A DNA stretch of 64,000 bases from Cladochytrium replicatum (lineage: Eukaryota > Chytridiomycota > Chytridiomycetes > Cladochytriales > Cladochytriaceae), in contig JAHLKD010000090.1 of assembly GCA_025526935.1 (NCBI GenBank), positions 163,465 through 227,464 of the forward strand, read 5' to 3'. Below the pieces are notes generated by a model. That model saw nothing but the letters and a program-made list of their open reading frames with translations. It did no database searches and was not told the DNA's origin. Below, one piece after another: positions 44,049 through 56,300 of this stretch (positions are counted from its first letter, which is position 1; every line of letters starts with the position of its first letter). Position numbers and translations under genes: made by a program.

Positions 44049-45380
44049 ATGTCGCATTCCGAGCTGGTTGCGGTCGAAGACCCCGACTACGAGTCGCTCC
44101 CAGATGCCTCGGTGACCATGCAGATGGTGGCCGGTGCCTGCGCTGGCATCACAGAGCACACCTTCATGTACCCCATCGACGCTATCAAGGTATCCCACTA
44201 CCCATAACCCATCCATTGGTGGTATGGTGTGATGCTGTGCGGGGTGAACTATTCTGCCCTAGATCGGTGTACTGCCTCTTCAACTGTTCCTAATTTTTCT
44301 CTTGGCTCTTGGCAGACCCGAATGCAGGTCTTCTCGTCAAATCCGCAAGCAATCTACTCCAGCATGGGCGGCGCTCTGAAACGTATCTCCACCACAGAAG
44401 GCGTGATGTCTCTCTACCGCGGCGTTACAAGTGTGATGGTCGGTGCAGGTCCTGCCCACGCTCTCTACTTTAGCACCTACGAGCAATGCAAGAAAGTTTT
44501 CGGCGCAAATGGCGAGGGCCACCATCCCATTGCTTCCGGTAGGCCTTGAATCGTTGCGAATTTCTTGCAGGTTGATGATTCTCATTGATCAAACTCGGGT
44601 GTGTTTCTTAGCGGCTGCTGGTGCCTGCGCGACCGTTGCTAGTGATGGTTTGATGAACCCCTTTGATGGTGAGACATTGAATGTATCGATACAACCAGCT
44701 AATATAGCAGCCCCAATTTTCATCGTGCAGTCGTCAAACAGCGAATGCAAGTCCACGGCTCAACCTACCGCTCGATGATCGACTGCTTCAGAACCGTGGT
44801 GCGAACTGAAGGCGTCGGCGCTCTCTACATCTCGTACCCAACCACCCTGACCATGACCATCCCCTTCCAATCTATCCACTTTGCTTCCTACGAATACTTC
44901 CGCAAGACCCTGAACCCATCCGGACAGTACGCACCGTGGACGCACATCACCGCCGGCGGGCTTGCGGGTGCGTTGGCCGCCGCTGCGACAACGCCGCTCG
45001 ATGTCGCAAAGACGTTGCTGCAGACACGGGGGACGAGCACCGACCCGGTGATCAGGAACGCGAGGGGGATGACGGACGCGATCGCCATCATTTGGAAGCG
45101 TCAGGGGATCAGCGGGTTCTTTAGGGGAATTCAACCGAGAATATTCAGTCACATGCCCGCGACTGCGATCTGCTGGACCACGGTAAGTGGACGACGCACG
45201 CAATTCGAGCCAACGACCTAATGTTTAATGCCAATATTTTCTCACCTACAGTACGAGTTCTTGAAACACCTTATGCAGGTGCAGTCTTATTTGGTCACAA
45301 AGCGGGCTAGCGTTTCGGCAGCAAAGTCTGCAACTTCAAGCCCCCTATCGTCGTCAACTACAACTCCACCAACACGATGA
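44049..45380 (+). CDS. MRS3/MRS4: Mitoferrin, mitochondrial iron carrier (SLC25), five exons
   Basis: Imports iron across the inner mitochondrial membrane for Fe-S cluster and haem synthesis. Exons 44049-44189, 44316-44538, 44612-44668, 44731-45182 and 45252-45380 give 333 residues with three mitochondrial-carrier repeats: [20 protein letters not shown] joined to [27 protein letters not shown] and [30 protein letters not shown] then AKTLLQTRG. Each has its Px[DE]xx[KR] signature. Mitoferrin-specific features are the HTFMYPID in repeat 1, SDGLMNPFD in repeat 2 and [15 protein letters not shown] Ser/Thr-rich C-terminal tail ends TTPPTR. A 57-nt third exon is unusual but in frame. Confidence 0.93.
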
Positions 45381-45672
45381 TGTATCCTCAAATCCAAATT
45401 CGGGACACTTGCTAGCTCTGTAGTGGTTTCGTGACGACTCCTCGTGCGATGTGCGATGAATTGGTTTTTGTTTTTTTTGACTACTTTGAAGGATGTGCTC
45501 TTCACGCACACTACACACCCATATTCTTCCGGCTGTCTACACTTGTACTTCCACTCCTGTTTTCTTTCGTTCTTTTCGTAATTCTAGCTCACCACAAAAA
45601 AACAAATTGCTGATTTCTTGGGACATAAAACACACACGCCATGGCGTCATCAACGTGCGAAACATCAATAAG

Positions 45673-46588
45673 ATGTGGGTGTTTGGGTACGGCTCGCTGG
45701 TCTGGAAGATCGACTTCCCGCACGTCGCCAGGGTTCCAGGATACATCAAAGGTTGGTATTTGCAATGTGTGGTCAACCAACCGCTGAGTGTGGTTCCAGG
45801 GTACGCTCGCCGATTTTGGCAAGGGTCTATCGATCACCGCGGCACTCCCGAGGTAAATCCACTCACCACATTCCGTCTCAGCACACCTACAACGTAATCT
45901 GTAGCATCCAGGCCGAGTCGTCACGCTTGTCAACTATGACGAATGGCAACAATTCAAATCCCTGGATCCGCATTCGCACACACCGGACGGAACCTGCTGG
46001 GGCCTCGCCATCAAAGTGCCCGACGACCAAGTCGAGTTCGTCCGTGCGCATCTCGACCACCGCGAGAAGAACGGCTACGAAACCTTCACCGTCGACGTGT
46101 ACAACCCCTCGCTTTCCCTCGCCCGAAACCGCGACAGCAGCAACACCACCACAACTTATTCCGAAAACGAGCCCGTGGTCAAAGGTGCGCTGCTCTACGT
46201 CGCCACGTCCGAGAACCGTTCGTTTCTTGGCCCGGTTCCGATCCCGAGACTTGCGCAGCACATCTTGCGGTCTGAGGGACCCTCGGGACGCAATGTGGAT
46301 TACTTTCTGGGGCTCGTGCATGCGATGCGTGCGCTTGTGGAGTATAGGGATATGGATCCGCACCTGCGGGATCTTGCCGCGGAGGTAGAGCGAGTTCTGA
46401 CGCTTGGAGGAGCGAAGGAGGACGGATCGCTGCGATTGGAGGTCGAAGGTGGGGAAGTCGACGTTGGGGATGGGAGCGTTGTGAAGGTGCCGACGCCGAG
46501 ACATGGTGCCGTGAGCTTGGAGGTCGTGGATGAATTGAGTTCGTTGAGAAATGATCTTGATTCTCTGCTTCAATGGATAGAAAAGTAG
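45673..46588 (+). CDS. ChaC-type glutathione-specific gamma-glutamylcyclotransferase, three exons
   Basis: Degrades glutathione to 5-oxoproline and Cys-Gly in the cytosol. Exons 45673-45751, 45800-45852 and 45905-46588 give 271 residues. Motifs: [17 protein letters not shown] (substrate-binding YGSL), [20 protein letters not shown] joined across intron 1, [18 protein letters not shown] joined across intron 2, [20 protein letters not shown] (catalytic Glu in REKNGY), and [20 protein letters not shown] followed by [13 protein letters not shown]. Intron 1 is 48 nt and in frame, so retaining it would add 16 codons rather than truncate. The C-terminal extension (~60 residues) beyond the fold is Gly/Glu-rich. 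Acceptor choice at 45904 (TAG) is required to keep HPGRVVTL in frame. Confidence 0.95.
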
Positions 46589-46719
46589 ATCCCACTCTGC
46601 TGCAATCCAGCCCTATTTAAATGAATTGCGTGCGAATACATGTACCGACCTACGTCGTGCTGATCTTTGCATGTAAATCAATTGGGCCGGATCAAAAAGC
46701 CACAGACTTAGACGACCCG

Positions 46720-48010
46720 ATGGACTGGGGGAAGAACTGCGGCGTTGGAACGTGCAACCAGCTCGACTTTCTCCCGTTCGTGTGCTCGGCATGCCGATTG
46801 GAATTCTGTGCTACCCACCGTTTCCCAGACGCACACCTGTGCGCGGAGTGGAGCTCAAAGGATGTGCGCGATTCAAATTGACTCAGTAAATTCAGACTGA
46901 TCCGTGACCGTGACCCATGCAAATCTCCAGAAAGTTCGCACTGTTTGCAGCAAGTGCGGCGGCGTTCTAGAACCACCCAAGGACTCGATCGATCTCGAAC
47001 CCAGCAAGCTTGTCAGTATTCACCCCATAAAAATTTGGTATTCCCCTGACGACTTGGCCTGTCATGACGAATAGATTGAACTCCACCAATCTTCCGGATG
47101 CACGCTCCACAAAGCCGCGCAAAACGAATGGGAAGGTCCGCCTCTCTACCGGTGCTCATTCGAAAAGTGTTGCGTGGAGCAGCGGCATGGTTGGTCAATC
47201 TGCCCAGACTGTGGTCTACGCTTCTGCCTCCAGTACCCTACATCTTCTCAACACACAGATTCCAGAACTTCTGACTGTGTTTGATTTCAGACATCGGCAT
47301 CCAGGCGATCACGCGTGTACGAAGCCCCAAGAGATTGCATCGGCTGCCTCCGCTCGCCGGGAAGAGATCCGAAAGATCATTTCACAAAACATGGCATCGC
47401 TACCCCTGAGTAGTACGGTGAAGCGTGCTGGACCGGCGCGCAAGAAGCCCGTGAACCCGGCCGCGGAGCTGATGAAGATCAGGCATAAGGCAAAGGCTAG
47501 TAAAACAAATCCTATCGTATTTCTTCAGGGTTGAGAAAATGCGCTCTTCCGACTTTTTTTTATTAGGGCGATCCAAAAGTTTCACTGGAAGATCGCCTGT
47601 ATCTTGTCGTCTATCCCCCAAACGATGATGCGCAAGACACTGGATCTACAACACCTGCAAGCCAAGCACTATTCTTCAGAAAGGTTCGTGTGTGTGCATA
47701 TCCACCCAGCATTGGCTCACTCGCTTTGGGTCTTTTAGACACAGAAAGTTGGCCAACTGATCGACATATCTGCGACGCACTTCAAAATTGTCAACGTCAA
47801 CAATAATTCTCGCTACCTTGAAGTACGTCGCCCCAGGTTTTTGCCTTTTTTTCCGGTTCGTATGACATGCTGACTGCGTTTGCATTGCATATTTTCAAGA
47901 AATTTTTACATGTTCATCGTGCCCTCGATGGCGTTCGGTTAGCGCCTGGTGAGACACTGGAAGCAGTTCTCCAAAGTGGCGAGACAGTGCATCTTGTTCG
48001 CGGATCTTGA
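46720..48010 (+). CDS. CUZ1: AN1-type zinc-finger protein, ZFAND1/Cuz1-like, spliced
   Basis: Homologues link Cdc48/p97 and the proteasome during arsenite or stress-granule clearance. From ATG 46720: MDWGKNCGVGTCNQLDFLPF then VCSACRLEFCATHRFPDAHL (AN1 finger 1); an exon KVRTVCSKCGGVLEPPKDSI; CSFEKCCVEQRHGWSICPDC with GLRFCLQ joined across an intron to HRHPGDHAC (finger 2); a basic segment VKRAGPARKKPVNPAAELMK; then a ubiquitin-like C-terminal domain with DPKVSLEDRLYLVVYPP, ALFFRKTQKVGQLID and SGETVHLVRGS at the stop. Introns of ~50-60 nt lie near 46870-46930, 47030-47075, 47240-47290, 47500-47570, 47685-47740 and 47823-47899. Several splice sites are approximate. Confidence 0.88.
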
Positions 48011-48207
48011 ATACACGTTTTTCCGTGATTCAAATCTAGCTTCCATAAAGAGGTCTTTGTTCCTCTTTTTTGATCGTGTGGATATGCATCGCCATGGAGT
48101 CAATGACTATCACTTTGGGTTATGTTGGACTCAGGATTCCGGCAGTTTAACATGGACAGCTGTTTAGAGCTGGGATCTGGTTTGAAGAAAACATACAACT
48201 AACTGTT

Positions 48208-48800
48208 CATGTCAATGACACAGATTTTTTTCTGTACTCCTGATCCCAAATGTGCTAAACTCTGAGGTTCTGCCAGTCTGGGTTGTGGATTTCGACCCTG
48301 CTGGAACCCATATGTTGGGGCGTGTATTTCCATGCACCGCTGGGTCACTGTGGGTAGCAGGGAGCAGTATACCCGGACACAAACAGCCTAAATCAGTTTC
48401 TGTATGTTGGTTCATTTCTTCAGAGTCCCATCCATCATTAGTTATGTCCTTTGCCATCCCACTCCTGATGAGCTGATGTCATTTGAACGCTTGAAATCCT
48501 TGGCCAGACCTGCCTTCCAATAGTGGTTCCAATCCACCTCACCCTCTCAGGGAGTCAGGGAGTTTTCTCGATGATGGATGTTTGATGTATTCCGTCCAGA
48601 ACGTCAGTCACTCAGAAGGATATGTGTCCACCAATACCCTGACATATGATAAATGTGGCAGAAGTAGCAAGAGAGTTATTGTGCCAAATCCAGTTCCCAA
48701 GCAAGATGTGCACACAAAGAAGCATGAGATGCTCCAAGTACTACTACTTGAATGAGGTTTCAGGCCAAGAAGCAAACCTGTTATCAAGTCGAGCATCTGA
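48208..48800 (-). pseudogene. Relic of hAT accessory ORF, C-terminal part
   Basis: 48395-48800 matches 8765-9110: the minus reading gives AKDITNDGWDSEEMNQ (equivalent to AKDVTSGGWDSDDMNQ in the intact ORF), then further upstream the VDTYPSE block. Small insertions, including a doubled CAGGGAGT, and stops break it. It abuts a transposase relic that reads the opposite way. Confidence 0.8.
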
Positions 48801-48829
48801 CCCAATTAAAAACCCGATGTCATGAGGAA

Positions 48830-49735
48830 AGATAGAAGGAAGCAATTGTATTTTCTGTCAATGAGCTGCACAACTTTCTGGATGAATTTGGCACGCTATC
48901 ATGTAAACACTTATTGTGCATTGCAACTGATAACAGTTCAAACAACATTGCCATGACGAGTGCTAAGCAGGAGATGTTATTGGAAGATAGAGGTATTGAG
49001 TGGTCTGCAGAAGCACAACACACAAGGCAAATATCACTAGTCTTACAGCAAAGGATTTTATTGATACATGTGGGCCAGGAGGGGACTTAGTTGCAGATGA
49101 CTGGACCTCAACTACAGACTATGATATTTCCGGCCTTAATGTAATAAAACTGGTTTGAAGGCTGGTCAGACGAATTTCGTCTTCTCAAACAACGAGGCTC
49201 AATTAATTGATTCATGCAGATTATGAAACTGGATCCTCTATTATCAACTATTGATGTGGCAATTTGCTGGAATGGCACATTCTATATATTCTATATGATC
49301 AAACGAGCCTTACAGCTATGAGTGGCAATGGAAAAATAACGCTGGATTGAAGATGCTTTGAAAGATTGGTCAATAAATGCAAAGCGATAGGATGCCCTAG
49401 AGAGAATCCGGAATAGATTGAGTTTTTTTGAGGTTATATCAAAGGCAATGAAGGGGTCCAGATATCCAACGCTTCCCGCTTGATATTCCATTTTACGACA
49501 ATCTTATTGATAAACTGGAGGACCTAGAGGAGGCGGAATTGGATGAAACGTCCCGCAAAGCATTTCAAGCTTCAAGCATATTACTCAATCGCTATGAGCC
49601 CGTGTTAGCTGTTGCTACAGTAATCGATCCTCTTTTTAAGGACCCTACGACACAGATAGACTGGAGACTTCCAGGAGTTCTCTATACGCGATGCAGAGAG
49701 ACCTGAAGTTTATAATTGCTAAGTCTATCACAATC
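48830..49735 (+). pseudogene. hAT transposase relic, opposite orientation to its accessory ORF
   Basis: Broken plus-strand frames give LDEFGTLSCKHLLCIATDNS, then MLLEDRGIEWSAEAQHT, MKLDPLLSTIDVAICWNGTF, MIKRALQL, RWIEDALKDWSINAKR and FFEVISKAMKGSRYPTLP, block by block equivalent to the transposase at 11603-13100. The zinc finger and C-terminal dimerisation block are missing. Stops and frameshifts are frequent, so this is an old copy. 49736-50130 shows no gene. Confidence 0.85.
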
Positions 49736-50130
49736 ATTACTTTGGAAGAGTAATATGTATTTATGCTGGTGGAAACGTCCTTACATGTTTTCTTTGTTGT
49801 TACCCCATATGCTGAGATTTTGGCAAGGACAGCAATAATGGCAGGGATGTTCTACCCAGATTTGGGAAAGCCAGGCTTTCTATCAGCGTTGCACTGGCTT
49901 TCTTTATGCCAAGCAACCACTGAGCAACAACATCATTGATGTGCTTCTTTCCAACTGGGACACATGGCTTGAGACATCGGGCAGCAGTTTGTAGTCATTT
50001 TTTAAAGAACATTTCGGCTGAGACCATTAACAAATTAGCTAGATTACACCAGCAATTGTTGAATGACATACGAATTAGCTACTCCAGTCGTCTGACATAC
50101 TGGTGATGAGATCCATGAATCAGAGACGTC

Positions 50131-50343
50131 TGTGTTGATGCATGCACATATATGGAACTTGCTACTCCAGTCTTCATCCACTACCAACACTGAGGGGAAA
50201 TAGCCTTACCAAAGACGTCTGGGACAAGTTCATGCGTAATCATACATTACATGAAAGAACTGGCATTTCTAACTATTGGTCATGAAGACATCCTCCTTTA
50301 CTCATTGGAATCTAGTAGAGTTCTGCAAGTGATCACGCGTTTG
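50131..50343 (+). repeat. Duplicated ~210-bp segment, copy 1
   Basis: TTGATGCATGCACATA through GTGATCACGCGTTTG recurs at 58201-58410 with only a handful of differences. Its nature is unknown (no motif). In copy 2 the segment stops exactly where an LTR begins; here it runs on (AGAAAGAATGTGATG). Confidence 0.85.
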
Positions 50344-50514
50344 AGAAAGAATGTGATGTTAATCAGTTTGCTGCTGACAGTTACATCATACTCGAGTACA
50401 TCTCGTATGATACTAATGCAAGGTACTACATATTTATTTCTCATAGAGAACATGTCATTGTAGACAAGATTATAGCTAATCTTCATGTTCTGCTCACAAT
50501 GGTTATTGTGAACG

Positions 50515-51111
50515 TGTTAAGTATTTCGATTGATGGACTTGGCCAATCCAGTCATTGATAGTACAAAAACACAAACGCCCGATATACAGAAATGTCACTC
50601 TTCACCGAGCAACATTTCTAACTATTGAACTAAAGCATATAGATGATGATCTATTACGAGTTTGGATACCTCCGGTTATTTCTTCATGGGTTATATTTAT
50701 TGCGGCCGTAGGTATAGTAAACTGTCATTACTTTTCTATCATCCACTTGTAGAAGTGAAGCCCGGATCAGATCACAGCAAAGGTTTACATATGATTAACG
50801 CGTTCGTGGGAATCATGTGTGAGAACAATCCTGTTGAGGAGAGCTAGATCTCACGCACAGCTTAGCATGATTATGCTTCGCTACGCCTGTGAGAAGAAGA
50901 GTCAAACCTTATCGCTGCGATCCAGATCTTCCGGAAGGAAAAGCCAAAACGACAGTACACTTATTTAAGGAGCCTGTGGCGATACACACAAGGAGCATTC
51001 TCTTGCGCTAGCACTTGTGAATCGCAATCTTCTTTATTCATCTCTTAGCAACATTAACCCTTGAATTAACAACACACAACCTGAGGATCCAGACCACAGC
51101 TTTGTTCAACA
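50515..51111 (+). repeat. Solo Copia LTR with target duplication
   Basis: 597 bp, begins TGTTAAGTATTTCGATTG and ends TTTGTTCAACA. GAACG stands on both sides (50510-50514 and 51112-51116), so this is the remnant of a whole insertion that lost its interior by LTR-LTR recombination. It is in the opposite orientation to the three other copies (52726, 57004, 58411). Confidence 0.93.
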
Positions 51112-51419
51112 GAACGATCACTGGGATCTATATCTCTATTCGAGAGAATAATGTTTATATTAGATATTTCCATAAATCTATAGCCACAGGTTAATTATAA
51201 AAGCCGAAACGACAGTATATTTGAATTGTTTGCACAATTCAAAGACCCTGTGGCGATATGAGATTTCGGCTGGCTGTGGCGCAAGAGCGTGATTGGAGAA
51301 ACACGAAACTCTGCACACTCACAGATCAACCTGAGGACTATCTCTAGCGCAAGTCCCAGATCAGCAGCACTAAAACTGATCAAATTACATTGCCCTCAAA
51401 CCAAACTTCGACAGGGAAG

Positions 51420-51690
51420 ACCGTTTCAAAGCTCTAGCTTGCTCCAACGGTGAAGATGCACTTGAAGTCAAATCATTCATTGCTGAGCTGATTCAACTCA
51501 CTGAGGAAAAGCTTTCAACCCAACTGGCTGAAGCTGTTATTCAGGAACTTCTCACTCGAGTTTGCTCAAAGATCAGTGAACCTGATATCAATCTACAATC
51601 ATTTTCGATTTTACTCAGAGACATCTCAATGGATACTTTCACAAAGTATGAACCTGATCTACTTGATGAGGATGATTCTGGTCAGAAGAT
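51420..51690 (+). pseudogene. Copia gag fragment
   Basis: The plus frame reads ALACSNGEDALEVKSFIAEL, IQLTEEKLSTQLAEAVIQEL and LTRVCSKISEPDINLQSF. It aligns in spacing and pattern with the gag of the minus-strand elements (LKCMNGQSAESVQQFVTNL ... LTRLVAKIT-type), but from a diverged family. It meets the next fragment, of opposite orientation, at about 51712. Confidence 0.6.
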
Positions 51691-51711
51691 ACAATCAGAA
51701 CACCATTTGTC

Positions 51712-52725
51712 GAAGTTTGGTTCATCCACTTCATCTCACGTGATAATTCATTCAACGCATATAACTCTGCTTCAGTGGAAGAGCAAGTTATAACCTGTTG
51801 CTTTGTAGACTGCCAGCAAACAGCTGCATTGGCAAACATTACAACATATCCTGTCCTGGAATAGCGAGCAGGATCATTTGCCCAGTCTGCATCAGCATAT
51901 CCCATAGGGATGTGTTCATTTGATGCAAACTCATATACACCATCAGAGTGTACGTTGGGAGTGGGTATGTTGTTGCGTGTGTAATGCAAACCATAGTCCC
52001 ATGTTCCCAATAAGTAACGATGCAGGCGAGCTAGTGCCTTTTGTTCGCAAAGTCGTGGTTCAACCTGATGCTGTGCCAAGACATTGACAGCATAAGATAA
52101 ATCAGGTCTGATCTTTGTAGCTAGGTACGAGATTTTCATGAGTTCCGAGCGAAAAATAGTTGCATCATTTTTGGATAAAATAGGCAAGCTTGTGTCATGT
52201 TTGTAGTGAGAAGAAATAGGTGTTTTGGCTGGTTCAAGATTGGATTCCCATAATTTCAATCTCTGCAAAATCCCCTTTGCATATTGAGCATTGGTTATGA
52301 AATAACCGTGAGTAGTTTTGATCAATTGCATTTTCAGAATCCATTTTGCTGTGGAGTGACTTCCGACCTTGAATGAGGAATTCAAGCCATCCATGAAGTC
52401 CTGGTAGCCATTTGGGTCTGGAGAGAAATGAAGAATATCATCTACATGAACAGTAGTGTGTTCACGTATTTTCACAGTGGAACTGTGAGTAGATGGTTTC
52501 ATTTGCCAGAAATGACAAGCATCTGAAAGATCACGGATGTATCCCATGTCTTCATATTTTGCCCAGAGGCATTTGTACCATTCTCTAGCAGCTTGATGTA
52601 AACCATATAAGCTTTTGACAAGATTACAAACTAATGGATTGCCAGATCCGTCAGTCTCTGTAAATCCATGAGGCATTTCAACATAACCATCTTCCTCAAG
52701 TGATGCACTGAGATATGCTCCTGTA
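51712..52725 (-). pseudogene. Copia family-2 reverse transcriptase/RNase H fragment
   Basis: Minus frame: YLSASLEEDGYVEMPHGFTE, YGLHQAAREWYKCLW, TTVHVDDILHFSPDP (RT catalytic VDD), ISYLATKIRPDLSYAVNVLA, GYADADWANDPARYSRTGYV (RNase H) and SSTEAELYALNELSREMKWM. It is truncated at both ends: the left end breaks within RNase H, and the right end is cut at the LTR at 52726. About 350 bp of it (51718-52075) is repeated at 57853-58200. Confidence 0.85.
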
Positions 52726-53325
52726 TGTTGAACAATGCTGTGGTCTGGATCCTCAGGTTGTGTGTGTTGTTAATTCACGGGTTAATGTTGCTAAGAGATG
52801 AATAAAGAAGATTGCGAGTCACAAGTGCTAGCGCAAGAGAATGCTCCTTGTGTGTATCGCCACAGGCTCCTTAAATAAGTGTACTGTCGTTTTGGCTTTT
52901 TCCTTCCGGAAGATCTGGATCGCAGCAATAAGGTTTGACTCTTCTTCTCACAGGCGTAGCGAAGCATAATCATGCGAAGCTGTGCGTGAGATCTAGCTCT
53001 CCTCAACAGGATTTTTCTCACACATGATTCCCACGAACGCGTTAATCATATGTAAACCTTTGCTGTGATCTGATCCGGGCTTCACTTCTACAAGTGGATG
53101 ATAGAAAAGTAATGACAGTTTACTATACCTACGGCCGCAATAAATATAACCCATGAAGAAATAACCGGAGGTATCCAAACTCGTAATAGATCATCATCTA
53201 TATGCTTTAGTTCAATAGTTAGAAATGTTGCTCGGTGAAGAGTGACATTTCTGTATATCGGGCGTTTGTGTTTTTGTACTATCAATGACTGGATTGGCCT
53301 AGTCCATCAATCGAAATACTTAACA
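52726..53325 (-). repeat. Copia LTR copy B
   Basis: 600 bp, TGTTGAACAATGCTG to ATACTTAACA on the plus strand. The left flank (CTGTA) and right flank do not match, so no target duplication. It acts as the 3' LTR of the truncated element to its right, and joins foreign family-2 sequence on its left. Confidence 0.9.
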
Positions 53326-56300
53326 GATAAAGCCTCACGAAGAGTCTTTGGTGCAGTCCGTATATTTCCATTCGCAATTGGTTGTGTTGGATATGAGGAA
53401 TCGGCCTTCAGGGTCCAATCGATATTAGGAACGGACCGGGTAAACAAGGAATTTTGTTTCCTTTTGGCGTTCGACAAATTTGCACTTGCTTGACGTTTTC
53501 GTTTTCTTGCTGCATACGCTTCGTCGACATCTTCTCCAATGAATTGAAGATCACTTTCGAGTTGTGCATCATATTCCTCTACAGGAGATACGGAAGACAA
53601 ATTCAGAGATTCTTCAGTAATGGATTGTGGAGTCGATAAATCAGCATTTGGATCATAATCAGCATCGTCTGGGTCATCATCGTCTAGTCCATGTAAATGT
53701 TCAACAACATGCATGTCACCGGCTTCTTCTAAGCGGTAATATATGGGGTCGTCGTTTATATCCTCATCGATTTCTTCGTCTGCAACGGTAGAAATCGGGA
53801 AATTGTCTGAGACAAACTCAACAGTCGTCTCTTGCACCCCCTGATCTCCGGTTGGTATTTGATCAACATCGAAATATGTCCCGGCCATCAGTGGATATTG
53901 TACCGTAAGATCGTCGAGTAACTGTCAGGTAGGATTATAACCAACAAAAACTCCCTCGTGGAAAGTAACATGGAAGTATTCGCCTATTGTGTTTGTCCGA
54001 AAATTGAGTGCTATGACGATCTTCAGGTCTTCACCCTTGTATCCGAGAAACAGACCTAGTTCAGACTTGTCTCGGATTCTGCGCGCCAACCTTTGTTCGT
54101 GTGAGATCCACAAACTAACGAGTGTTCCAAAGGCGTGGATAGTTGCCAAATCTATCCGCTTGTCAAGGTAAGCACAGTACGGAATCGCATTCACAGCTGA
54201 ATGGAAAGTAGCGTTCTTGACGACCGCAGCGTATAGGATGGAGAGTTGCACGAATTGAAGTGTTCGTGGTAGTCCAGCTTGTAGCAGCATCGCGTCCGAC
54301 ATATACTTGATCGATTGTATATTCCGCTCTGATAGACCATCGAGTTCCTTTACTGACGGAGGAGCTGGGTGGACGCGGATGCGAGGAATCTTGGTATTGC
54401 ACCATTGGATCAACCGTTTAGTAATCAATTCTCCTGAATCGGAACGTAGTTCAGCAACGTGTAATGGGTGATTGCGATTTTCCACATCAGCGATATGTCG
54501 AATCATACTATCCACCGCATCACTCTTTCGATTCAGGAAGTAGATTGTGATGAAACGAGGTTGTTCGTCGACAATGATCTGCCAATATCTCTTCTTCTGT
54601 CCGTCGTAGATTAAACGTACGACATCGGAAAACAGACGGAAAAGTTTCCTCGGAGCTCGACTTATTGTAGAATAAATCGGCTTCTGCTTCAGCTTCGTGC
54701 GACTACAGACCAAACAATTCTGCATAATTGATTTGTTGACAAGATTGAATGCATCCGGTTCAACCTTGGGCATTTTGATGTTGAGCTTCTCTGCCGTTCG
54801 AAAGATCGTCCGTAAGTGGATGTGACCAAACTGCTGGTGTAACTTTGCAAGTTCGTGTACTGTCACTGGCGATAAGTTGGTGCTCACTCCAACTGTATCT
54901 TGAGATGCTCGTTGACATTCATCATCGTTCGTTTGACGAATGTTGTTGTCTGACATTACATCGAGACCCATCGCGTGAGAAGATCGTACACCGGACGTAA
55001 AGTCCATCGACTGATCGAGACCTTCTGCGGATACCGCTACTGCTTTAGCTCGTTGAGCAATCACATGCCGCGGTTGGTGAGTTCTGACGGTACTAACATC
55101 AGCATAGAGATAGTACAAATCTCTTTCCCGTCGCCCAATAATAACGTGTTCATCCGTATCACCATGCGTGAGGATAACCTTGTCTTTGGTGAAACTCACA
55201 ATGTCCCTGGAGTCTCCAATGATACTACACACCGATGCAAGTGTGTCTTTGAGATCAGGAACATAAAGTGCGTTGTGTATTATCTTAATTCGCCCATTGG
55301 GTAAAACTACAGATACATCTCCAAAACCACAAACTGGAATTGTATGACTATCCGCTAGTTCCACCACGTCCTCGTCATTCGTATACGTCAGCGAACTAAA
55401 GGCATGACGATTAGGTGTCATCCAAACAGTTGCGCCTGTATCAAGCAAACCCACACGATCCTTTGCTTGAACATGTACACGGACAACCTTCTGTGCCGAG
55501 TGTGCGTTCACTATCGAAAACATATTTCCGATGTATGTGTCAGCATCTTTATCAACAGAAGTAGGTTGGGTAAGGTCAAAGATTACCTTCTTGGTCAACA
55601 CCGGTTTGGCGGTAGACTCGTCCTCCGACGAATCATCACCTTCATCGCCACAGCTGGCAATGAATGCACAAAAATCCGTGTCTAAACAAAGACTCTTTGC
55701 AGTGAGATAGCGTTTACACGCCGACTGCTTGTGTCCTCGTTTGCCACAGAAGTTGCATGTGAGATCTGTCTTCTTTGCAGAAGAAGATGTGGACGACCTG
55801 GAGTCCTGCGACTGCCTGGTCCGAGTGGAACTGCTACTCCCACCGCTACTGCTTGAGCCACCCGAGGCACCCTGCTTACGGCATTGAGCATTGGTGTGAG
55901 ACGAGTTCGGATGCAAGGTACAAATATCCTCTGACTTCGCAACCTTGGCTTTCGTTTTCGCCTTCGCTTTCTTCGCCTTTGCCTTCATGGCCTTCTTTGT
56001 CCCATTAGGCCCACCGGCATCCATGGTGACGTTGAGTTGGACCAATTGGTTGAGGTCGGTCAAGATATTTGACACTGTTTCGAAGTAATGCGTTGGCATT
56101 TGGTGGAATGGTCGCGGAGCATTCGGATTTGCAGCATCAATTGGATCTTGTATTAACGCCGGTTCCCATTCGGCATGCGCAGAAGTGATCATTTTTCCGA
56201 GAAAAGGTACAAGGGTCCGTAGTTCAATTGTCTGCATCGTGATTTTTGCGACTAACCGGTTTAGTAGATCCTTGATTACGAGTTCGTCCGGTAAAGAGTT

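Noticed and set aside
28115-46588. A glutathione gene cluster (peroxidase, GST-like, ChaC)
   Set aside because: The genes are 10-18 kb apart, on different strands and interleaved with unrelated housekeeping genes; proximity looks accidental.
50555-50847. Small plus ORFs of 61-65 codons repeated at 53000, 57400 and 58700
   Set aside because: They lie inside the LTR and recur with it; they are not genes.
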